A DNA stretch of 7,772 nt from Candidatus Poseidoniaceae archaeon. GTDB taxonomy: Archaea > Thermoplasmatota > Poseidoniia > Poseidoniales > Poseidoniaceae. This document shows, one piece after another, positions 1 to 5,661 of this stretch. The stretch lies in contig JAPKCL010000079.1 of assembly GCA_028822955.1 (NCBI GenBank), positions 1 to 7,772 on the forward strand. The letters run 5' to 3'. Below the pieces are notes generated by a model. The model ran no database searches. It was given only the letters and a program-made list of their open reading frames with translations, and had not been told where the DNA came from. Both the position numbers and the translations under genes were made by a program. Numbering within the stretch: position 1 is the stretch's first letter; every line of letters starts with the position of its first letter.

Positions 1-2574
1 GGTCCATAGTAGAGATACAAGGCTGGTGGTTGCTTTCGATACAACTGCGTTATCCATATTGACTTCGAGTTCGTGAAGATTTGAACCACTGTACTCTCCA
101 AGATGTGAGAGATGATAGCCATCAAAGAACGTCAGTGAACCAATTGATAACCGCTCGATATACGGCGTAATTAACCGGTCGAGACTTGTCAAATGTACAC
201 GGACATACAGATAAGGGAATTGAATCACATCCAGTGGCAAATCAAGTGGGAGCGTTTGATTTTGATAGCCCAGGAGTGGTGTTCCATTGGCATCGAGGAT
301 GTCAAACAACACCGTTGTGTTCTCCGGTTCATGGACAAAACCATCCAATTGGCCCCAGCCAAAAATTGGGTCAGGAGTCAAAATTTCAGAAGTCCAAGTT
401 CCTATAGGTTCGTACACATCGATTTCAATTCCTGCATCATCGATATACCATCCATCCAACTCTATCAGTTGGTCAGAAAAGAAACTGAATTTAGCACGAA
501 CAGTAGAACCTGTGATATTTGATAAATCGAACTCTTTGAGATCAAAACCTCGTTGAACATTATGACATCCCCCAACAACAGATGAACCATCAAAAATCCC
601 TTGATTGTAAAAAGGTGAGAAACTGTTCACTGTTGACAACTGGTCGTGGAATGTTCCAAGTGTAGGTGGGATAAACCACCAAGTCTCGCCGCCATCGGTC
701 GAAATGGAGACTGCGCCCCCATCCCAACTTAATTCTGAGCAAATCCAACTACGAAAGGTGAGCCGAGAGGTCGAATTCTCTGGAATAATATATTCTGGTG
801 AATAGAGGTCTGTCCACATGTCACTTCGGTATTCATCATCCAAATAGATCCCAGCACCGTTCATTCCAGAATGCCAAACTCCTGGCCCAAAGCCAGATGA
901 ATTGCTTGTAGGCCCTACTTCCCATCGTCGGTTTGACTGTGCCCATAGTGACCAACCTGCAGGCAATTCATGGCCGGATTCAAAATCATGAGTGATGGTA
1001 TTCGGACTATTGTGCTCGAATTGTGTAAGCCATTGCCATTCATTTGGACCTGAGGGACTTTCTAACCAACCATCGGATGAACCGTTGATTCCTGTTGGTT
1101 GATTGGTGAAATTATTCAATCGACGTATGACTTCAGATGGTGTGCCACGGTTGGTCCAAACACTCAAGTCATCGAGTGCAATTCCTTCCCAGCCTGAATT
1201 TGATGTCCCGCCGTAGTTGATTTGGGAATTTGTTTGTACGTTCAATCGAAGAAGGGCATGACTCGCGTTCTGTGGGGCGTTGATGGTCCATGGGAGTGAA
1301 TAACGCACAGGGCACCACTCATTCAATGAATCTCCGCCATTGAACCAGCGACCACTGCAAATCGCGCCTATGGATGGATGGCCGGGATGTGTCGAGATTG
1401 GGGAATAGGTCGAACCATTGTCAAGGGAAAGCCATGCAGTGAGGGAATCACTGGAGCCCCCTTGAATGTCCCAGTTTGCCCACACTTCTAGTTCGACATT
1501 TTGGCCAGTAGCGTTTGAAAGATTCAGTGGAAACACCAAGTCGCCGTCAGCATTGGCAGCATAATCGCCGGATGTATTACCGTGAAACCATGCACCGAAA
1601 TCATCACCTTGGTTGTACAATGCGAAATTATCAATAAACCACCCTCCGCGTATTCCAGAAGTGGAACTGGTTTGGAAGCAAAGTCGGAATTGGACGCTTG
1701 ACTGCATATCGGTAACATAATCGTCAAGTTGGAATTGTGATTGGCTCCAATTGGTTTCTTCCCCATTCCAAACGGTAGTTGGAGACTGATTCAAGCTTGA
1801 AGTCGAGGAATAACCATCGAAAGGTGAAAGCAAGCCCCACGTACCATTTGTATATCGAATTTCGACCCATGCTGCGTCATCGTCAAGCAGGGCAGTCCAA
1901 TGCTCAAAAGAGAGGCTGTAATTTTTGACAAAGGACGGAGTTGCCATCGTTGGTGAGCGAAGACATCCATCCATCTCTGGTCCAAGATCACCTCGCGCTT
2001 GCGTGGCTAAAAAACCAATTGAGTTCGAACCATTGCTCGGAACAAGCATACCAGAGCCGGTGGAAAAAGGAACCAGACTTGGTTGTTGAATTGACCAAGC
2101 TTCGTGGTCGCTGCCCGTCCCCATCCATCCAGGTGCAACAATAACAGATGATTCAAAGTCGGTAATGGTTCCAAGCGAGGAATTGGTAGCCAATGTCAAT
2201 TTTCCACCATGTCCTATACCATTGGTCAATTGATGCGTTCCATTCCACTGATTCGAAGCTGCCACACCGAATTGAGTTCCGTTATTGGATGAGACATTCC
2301 AGAGAGGTTCTACTTCAAGTGTCCCACTCAAAAAAGTGTTATTGGAAGGAACAACAACAATCGAAGATAAACTGGTATTCACACTTGATTGATTCAATCC
2401 CGGGTGAAAGAACAATTCACCGGTTGTATCTTGTACAGGTTCTGGAAGTAAGGTTGAGGAAAACGAAGCGTCTGAGGCAGCGGCCAGCGTACCACTTAGC
2501 ATCAAAAAGACCAGTAAAAAAGCAGTACCTGACGACCTTCGAAAGTCGTTCGATGAACCGTAATTTTTCAACAC
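1..2574 (-). CDS. Large exported surface protein with tandem MAM/jelly-roll-like units (3' end outside window)
   Basis: The minus frame is open from the start codon to the left edge with no stop, giving 858 codons; the C-terminus is missing. I chose GTG at 2574 because a Shine-Dalgarno GAGGTG (minus strand of 2583-2588) lies 8 nt upstream; TTG at 2571 is the alternative. Residues 1-36 look like a signal peptide: Arg12-Arg13, a hydrophobic core at 16-32 (GTAFLLVFLMLSG...), then an AAAS/DA cleavage region, so the protein is probably exported. The mature part is rich in Asn, Ser, Thr and Trp, with many N-X-S/T sequons. Three units end in a similar strand: W-F-I-D-N at 312-316, an IALDDLSVW segment after W462, and W-Y-I-D-D at 709-713. 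The third unit opens with DFESG near 530 and contains STDGGETWW near 629, as in MAM / cleaved-adhesin / choice-of-anchor beta-sandwich modules. Residues after about 720 form another beta-rich domain. No catalytic motif was seen. Adhesion, glycan binding or a non-catalytic part of a secreted enzyme are all possible; the substrate is unknown. Confidence 0.85.
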   Translation of the reverse strand, partial: MLKNYGSSNDFRRSSGTAFLLVFLMLSGTLAAASDASFSSTLLPEPVQDTTGELFFHPGLNQSSVNTSLSSIVVVPSNNTFLSGTLEVEPLWNVSSNNGTQFGVAASNQWNGTHQLTNGIGHGGKLTLATNSSLGTITDFESSVIVAPGWMGTGSDHEAWSIQQPSLVPFSTGSGMLVPSNGSNSIGFLATQARGDLGPEMDGCLRSPTMATPSFVKNYSLSFEHWTALLDDDAAWVEIRYTNGTWGLLSPFDGYSSTSSLNQSPTTVWNGEETNWSQSQFQLDDYVTDMQSSVQFRLCFQTSSTSGIRGGWFIDNFALYNQGDDFGAWFHGNTSGDYAANADGDLVFPLNLSNATGQNVELEVWANWDIQGGSSDSLTAWLSLDNGSTYSPISTHPGHPSIGAICSGRWFNGGDSLNEWCPVRYSLPWTINAPQNASHALLRLNVQTNSQINYGGTSNSGWEGIALDDLSVWTNRGTPSEVIRRLNNFTNQPTGINGSSDGWLESPSGPNEWQWLTQFEHNSPNTITHDFESGHELPAGWSLWAQSNRRWEVGPTSNSSGFGPGVWHSGMNGAGIYLDDEYRSDMWTDLYSPEYIIPENSTSRLTFRSWICSELSWDGGAVSISTDGGETWWFIPPTLGTFHDQLSTVNSFSPFYNQGIFDGSSVVGGCHNVQRGFDLKEFDLSNITGSTVRAKFSFFSDQLIELDGWYIDDAGIEIDVYEPIGTWTSEILTPDPIFGWGQLDGFVHEPENTTVLFDILDANGTPLLGYQNQTLPLDLPLDVIQFPYLYVRVHLTSLDRLITPYIERLSIGSLTFFDGYHLSHLGEYSGSNLHELEVNMDNAVVSKATTSLVSLLWT

Positions 2575-2582
2575 TGGGAAAA

Positions 2583-2600
2583 CACCTCGCTTTGCGAGGT
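2583..2600 (-). promoter_or_regulatory. Shine-Dalgarno sequence inside a perfect 7-bp hairpin ahead of the surface protein gene
   Basis: The minus-strand transcript would read ACCTCGC-AAA-GCGAGGT, a perfect 7-bp GC-rich stem with a 3-nt loop (arms 2594-2600 and 2584-2590). The 3' arm plus one base contains GAGGTG, a good match to the anti-Shine-Dalgarno, placed 8 nt before the GTG start at 2574. Folding would hide the ribosome-binding site, so translation may be limited by structure. The inverted repeat is seen directly; the regulatory role is inferred. It could instead be a DNA operator. Confidence 0.5.
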
Positions 2601-2606
2601 TTGGCC

Positions 2607-2646
2607 ATTGATTATCAATCAGCGCGCTTGATGTTTGATAAATCAA
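2607..2646. promoter_or_regulatory. Divergent promoter region with two related TTGAT/ATCAA palindromes
   Basis: The 112-nt gap between the divergent start codons holds two similar palindromes: ATTGAT-T-ATCAAT at 2607-2619 and TTGAT-AA-ATCAA at 2635-2646, centres about 27-28 bp apart. A further TTGAT half-site lies at 2628-2632. The second palindrome is AT-rich (TTTGATAAAT on plus, ATTTATCAAA on minus) and is the best TATA-like candidate for both directions. It would put the plus-strand transcription start near 2663, a short leader before the ATG at 2687. The paired sites could bind a dimeric regulator acting on one or both genes. No regulator family is identifiable. Confidence 0.4.
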
Positions 2647-2686
2647 CGATGAAGGGTTCAAAGTATGTCGGCCATAGGAGTGAACG

Positions 2687-3748
2687 ATGTCCAACCTCGG
2701 CGACCTTGACAGTGCTCAGTCGCGCGAGATCGAAGAGCAGTTATTTGCCACCCACCGACTGCAGATTAATCGGCATGTTCCCGTCCCTCTCCCCCGGCAA
2801 GATTTCTGGAATAAGATACATCAATTACTCACCAGTTTAGATTCCGAGATTCAAAATATGCTCATGAAAGGCATGACTGGTATGCGTTTACAGAATTTGC
2901 AAAAGCGACAGGCAAACATTCGGCTCATCGCTTCGGAGTTAGCTCGTAAGCGATTAGTAGCATTGATGCAACACGTATCATCTCAATCGTTACGAACATC
3001 TACTCAACCAGGGATAACCCAGGATTTACCTGCACTCGATTGGCAACGTCACGACCCGGCGGAGAAAGCGATTTACCATATGATGCAAGTTCAAATTGAC
3101 CGGTTCAAGATGGAAGTTGATTGGAATTCAATGCAAAATGGAATCGCCGGTGAAACGATTCAAGGCCAAACTCGACATGCACCCGGTACGGTTCAACTCG
3201 ACTCCTTCATCGAAACAAACCTTACAGGTTCTGCTCCACCTGATTTAGCGTTTGAAGACCGTGAACCTCCTGCAGAGGCATTAGAATCCAATGGTGATGA
3301 AGAGGAACGGTTTATCGATGAAGAATGGCCTGACTTGGATGAGTATATTCATGCTGATTTAGCAGAAGGCGTTTCGAAGGAAGTTGAAGTGCCCGGCGAA
3401 GCAAAACCTGTCGGCTCTAAGGTAAAACATGCAGCAGCATTAGAATTAGCACCTTCAAAGAAAACGTCCTCATCGATTGAGATGTTTGAGATGGAAGAAC
3501 ACGAAGTCAAGCCAAGTGTACCAGCAGCGATCGAGTCAGCAACACCAATTCAATCAGAAGAAGTCAGTATTGCTCCAGTACTTGAGGAAGAACTTGACCG
3601 TATTCGAGTTTTGATGGCAAGTCCAGAACCCATTGCCACAAAAACGGGTGAAGAACTCACACTCGAAGAAGGCGACATTCATTTTGTTGATTCAGAAACC
3701 GCTCAATGGCTCATTGATTCGGGTGTTGCAGAAGCCGCTCAACTTTGA
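2687..3748 (+). CDS. gins51: Probable archaeal GINS complex subunit Gins51, with a long acidic linker
   Basis: GINS joins Cdc45/RecJ-like protein and MCM in the replicative helicase at the fork. The 353-residue protein has three parts. Residues about 15-145 are helical and follow the GINS A-domain pattern: a PLPRQDFW segment at 34-41, a helical stretch with repeated Arg/Lys (RLQNLQKRQANIRLIASEL at 67-85, then ARKRL), and LDWQRHDPAEKAIYHMM at 117-133, matching the 'lt.eE..ly..l' helix. Residues about 146-301 are low complexity and strongly acidic, probably disordered. Residues about 303-353 resemble the small beta-rich B domain: a RIRVL strand, EGDIHFVDSETAQWLIDSG and a final AEAAQL, matching the family's 'GDvv.LP...A..Li..G.A' ending. 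A-then-B order is that of Gins51/Sld5/Psf1. Family members are usually near 150-200 residues, so the linker explains the extra length. Start ATG 2687 has AGGAGT at 2676-2681, 5 nt upstream. It diverges from the surface gene and converges on S10. The call rests on motif pattern only. Confidence 0.7.
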   Translation: MSNLGDLDSAQSREIEEQLFATHRLQINRHVPVPLPRQDFWNKIHQLLTSLDSEIQNMLMKGMTGMRLQNLQKRQANIRLIASELARKRLVALMQHVSSQSLRTSTQPGITQDLPALDWQRHDPAEKAIYHMMQVQIDRFKMEVDWNSMQNGIAGETIQGQTRHAPGTVQLDSFIETNLTGSAPPDLAFEDREPPAEALESNGDEEERFIDEEWPDLDEYIHADLAEGVSKEVEVPGEAKPVGSKVKHAAALELAPSKKTSSSIEMFEMEEHEVKPSVPAAIESATPIQSEEVSIAPVLEEELDRIRVLMASPEPIATKTGEELTLEEGDIHFVDSETAQWLIDSGVAEAAQL

Positions 3749-3758
3749 AAGAATATAC

Positions 3759-3781
3759 GAACACGGCTTTGGCCCGTGTTC
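3759..3781. terminator. Hairpin in the convergent gap after the Gins51-like gene
   Basis: GAACACGG (3759-3766) and CCGTGTTC (3774-3781) form a perfect 8-bp stem with a 7-nt loop, starting 10 nt after the Gins51-like stop codon. Being an inverted repeat, it could form in transcripts from either convergent gene. No strong U-tract follows on plus; on the minus strand a T-containing stretch (GTATATTCTTT) follows. Archaeal termination depends mainly on U-tracts, so this may stabilise or define 3' ends rather than terminate by itself. Confidence 0.45.
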
Positions 3782-3842
3782 TTCATCAATTGAACTGTTC
3801 CTTATGGATCAGCCTTACGGCATACTCGATAATAGAATATCA

Positions 3843-3857
3843 ATTCGTTTAACGAAT
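3843..3857 (-). repeat. Inverted repeat at the end of the S10 gene
   Basis: ATTCGTT-T-AACGAAT is a perfect 7+1+7 inverted repeat. Its right arm overlaps the last base of the S10 stop codon (TGA at 3859-3857). As RNA it would fold as a roughly 5-bp stem with a 5-nt loop, followed on the minus strand by the T-rich TGATATTCTATTATC. It is a candidate 3'-end signal for the EF-1alpha/S10 transcript, but the RNA stem is weak. Confidence 0.3.
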
Positions 3858-4186
3858 CAGTTGACAGAGCGCATTGAAAGTTCAATGCTCACAGTATCTG
3901 GGATTTGGATTCGAGTCACTTGACGGAGAGCAGATTCACCCTTACCGGAAGTAATGTCCATCTCAAGCAAACGCTTGTGAACACGAAGTTCCCAGTGGTC
4001 GTATGTTTCAACGCCTTCACCATCAGGTGCTTTGCGAACAGGAACCACAAGGTGTCGTGTTGGCAATGGGATCGGTCCACGAAGTGTAATACCGCCACTA
4101 TCACAAATCGTTTTGATTTGACTTGCAACTTTATCGATGTCACTGTGGTTTTGCCCAGTGAGCTTGATGATTGTTACTGCTGCCAT
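3857..4186 (-). CDS. rpsJ: 30S ribosomal protein S10 (archaeal/eukaryotic uS10 type)
   Basis: This is a small-subunit protein of the 30S head (uS10 family; eukaryotic homologue S20). The 109-residue product carries the archaeal S10 core: an N-terminal strand ending IKLTGQN (6-12), GPIPLPTRHLVVPVRKAPDGEG at about 37-58, YDHWELRVHKRLLEMD (62-77) and ALRQVTRIQIPDTVSIEL (86-103). Compared with the roughly 102-residue archaeal form, it has a few extra residues around TSGKGE (79-84) and a short tail SMRSVN at the C-terminus. Start ATG 4186 is supported by AGGAAGGT (minus strand of 4193-4200), 6 nt upstream. It lies 37 nt after the EF-1alpha stop in the same direction, the usual archaeal tuf-rpsJ pair, so the two are probably co-transcribed. 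Confidence 0.97.
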   Translation of the reverse strand: MAAVTIIKLTGQNHSDIDKVASQIKTICDSGGITLRGPIPLPTRHLVVPVRKAPDGEGVETYDHWELRVHKRLLEMDITSGKGESALRQVTRIQIPDTVSIELSMRSVN

Positions 4187-4214
4187 AGTAATACCTTCCT
4201 ATTCATTCCGATAT

Positions 4215-4229
4215 AAGTGAAAATCACTT
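4215..4229 (-). repeat. Short hairpin spanning the EF-1alpha stop codon
   Basis: AAGTGA-(AAA)-TCACTT is a perfect 6+3+6 inverted repeat that includes the EF-1alpha stop (TGA at 4226-4224) and the preceding Lys codon. On the transcript it would form a 6-bp stem with a UUU loop, in the 37-nt spacer ahead of S10. It could mark an RNA processing site or adjust the S10:EF-1alpha ratio. Only the repeat is seen; the function is inferred, and such short AT-rich repeats can arise by chance. Confidence 0.3.
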
Positions 4230-5513
4230 CTTGTCAATCTTCAAACAAACGCCAGCTGCGACGGTCTTACCCATGTCACGGATAGCGAAGCGAGAGAGTT
4301 CAGGGAACGTATCCATTTGCTCAATTGCCATTGGCTTGTTCGGTTGGAAACGGATGAGACATGCGTCACCAGTCTTGAGGAAAGACGGGTTAGATTCCTT
4401 ACCTGCTTTGTTGGTCTTCTCGAGAAGTTCGAGGAAACGAACTGCAACTTGAGCGGTGTGTGCGTGGAAAACAGGAGTGTATCCGACGGAAACAGCCTTT
4501 GGAATGTCCATAAGTTGGATTTGTCCAACGAAAGTTTCGTCATGACGAACGAACATAGGTTCGTTGTCGGTGTATCCAGCAACGTCACCACGGCGGATGT
4601 CAACTTGTGCAAGACCACGGACGTTGAAACCAACGTTGTCTCCAGGTTCAGCCTTTGCGACCATAGTGTGGTGCATTTCAATTGACTTGACTTCTGCAGA
4701 CTTTTGTGAAGGGTTGAAGACAACTGTCTTTCCAACATTCAAAGTTCCTGTTTCGATCTTACCAACTGGCACTGTTCCAATACCGGAAATTTTGTAGACA
4801 TCCTGAATTGGCAAGCGGAGAGGCTTGTTAACTGGCTTGCTTGGCATGGTGAGTTTGTCGATAGCTTCGAAGAGTGTAGGACCCTTGTACCATGGGCACT
4901 TGTCCGACTTGTTGTAGACGTTATCGCCGTTCAGTGAAGATGCAGGAATCATTGGGATATCATCCGGCTTGAAACCAGCCATCTTGAGCAGGTTACCAAC
5001 TTCAGAACATGCTGTCTTGTACTTTTCTTCGGACCAGTCAACACCGGAAATATCCATTTTGTTGACGTGAACGATGATTTGCTTGACACCAAGCACCTTT
5101 GCAAGGAACGCGTGTTCCTTGGTTTGGGCGTTAACACCGTCGTTAGCAGCACAAAGAAGAACTGCTGCATCAGCTTGTGAAGCACCAGTAATCATGTTCT
5201 TGACGAAATCTCGGTGACCTGGAGCGTCAATAACAGTCCAGTAGTAGTTTGGAGTGAAGAACTCTTTGTGAGCAACGTCGATGGTGATACCACGTTCGCG
5301 CTCTTCCTTGAGTCCGTCCATGACGTAGGCAAGTCCGAAACCGGCTTTACCGGATTCAGCAGCGAGTTTTTCGTTCTTTTCAATAACGTGGCCTTCAATA
5401 TGGCCGGTGTCTAGAAGTAGACGTCCGACTGTTGTTGACTTTCCGTGATCGACGTGTCCAATGAACACGATGTTTAGGTGAGGCTTGCTCTTATCTTCCC
5501 ATTGACTTCCCAT
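4224..5513 (-). CDS. tuf: Translation elongation factor EF-1alpha (archaeal EF-Tu)
   Basis: This cytoplasmic GTPase brings aminoacyl-tRNA to the ribosomal A site. All GTP-binding motifs are present in the 429 residues: G1 GHVDHGKS (19-26), G2/switch I ERERGITID (71-79) with T77, G3 DAPGH (96-100) with catalytic His100, G4 NKMD (151-154), and G5 ASSLNGDN (191-198). Domain II starts near 230 and contains GIGTVPVGKIETG (244-256); domain III ends with RDMGKTVAAGVCLKI (412-426). Length and the N-terminus KPHLNIVFIGHVDHGK (10-25) are typical of archaeal EF-1alpha rather than bacterial EF-Tu. Start ATG 5513 follows AAGGAG (minus strand of 5522-5527) with an 8-nt gap. Lysine codons in the stretches I read are almost all AAG, fitting a highly expressed gene. 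S10 follows after 37 nt. Pyruvate kinase lies 148 nt upstream, so EF-1alpha probably has its own promoter. Confidence 0.98.
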   Translation of the reverse strand: MGSQWEDKSKPHLNIVFIGHVDHGKSTTVGRLLLDTGHIEGHVIEKNEKLAAESGKAGFGLAYVMDGLKEERERGITIDVAHKEFFTPNYYWTVIDAPGHRDFVKNMITGASQADAAVLLCAANDGVNAQTKEHAFLAKVLGVKQIIVHVNKMDISGVDWSEEKYKTACSEVGNLLKMAGFKPDDIPMIPASSLNGDNVYNKSDKCPWYKGPTLFEAIDKLTMPSKPVNKPLRLPIQDVYKISGIGTVPVGKIETGTLNVGKTVVFNPSQKSAEVKSIEMHHTMVAKAEPGDNVGFNVRGLAQVDIRRGDVAGYTDNEPMFVRHDETFVGQIQLMDIPKAVSVGYTPVFHAHTAQVAVRFLELLEKTNKAGKESNPSFLKTGDACLIRFQPNKPMAIEQMDTFPELSRFAIRDMGKTVAAGVCLKIDKK

Positions 5514-5661
5514 GATAATAACTCCTTATCGAGTCCTCCGAACAACCACCCCTATTTGAAAAGCGCGACGCGCCAACACACAACAGAATCTGAATATATG
5601 GGCTTGTAATCGCTCTTTAGGGTCGTAGCATCGGATATTTACAGAGATTTCCGGCTTCATT
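5514..5661 (-). promoter_or_regulatory. Leader and likely promoter of the EF-1alpha/S10 genes
   Basis: This 148-nt gap after pyruvate kinase is long for this compact region. On the minus strand it contains CCATATATTC, with TATATT opposite 5593-5598, the best TATA-like element. A start about 25 nt downstream would lie near 5570 and leave a leader of roughly 55 nt. Near that point is the GC-rich palindrome GCGCG-A-CGCGC (5563-5573), followed on the minus strand by TTTTC, which resembles a small hairpin plus T-run. The Shine-Dalgarno sequence is at 5522-5527. The promoter assignment is by eye; no purine-rich BRE was clearly seen. Confidence 0.4.

Noticed and set aside
186..556. Three overlapping plus-strand open frames near the left edge
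   Set aside because: All are antisense to the continuous surface protein frame. They overlap each other in different frames and show low-quality protein sequence.
1524..1991. Possible frameshift or break in the large surface protein, suggested by short minus-strand open frames within it
   Set aside because: Reading the main frame codon by codon from 2574 to the left edge shows no stop. The short frames are simply the other minus-strand frames.
2417..2608. ATG at 2608 on the minus strand as start of the surface protein gene
   Set aside because: It is out of frame with the signal peptide and the long coding frame. The in-frame choices near the Shine-Dalgarno sequence are GTG 2574 and TTG 2571.
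2193..2840. A 215-codon plus-strand open frame overlapping the start of the surface protein gene and the Gins51-like gene
   Set aside because: It is antisense to a clearly coding signal-peptide region and overlaps the Gins51 A domain in another frame. Its product is Arg/Ser/His-rich without domain pattern, and no Shine-Dalgarno sequence supports it.
3905..4216. Plus-strand and second minus-frame open frames over the S10 gene
   Set aside because: They are shadows of the highly conserved S10 coding sequence, with no start signal or recognisable product.
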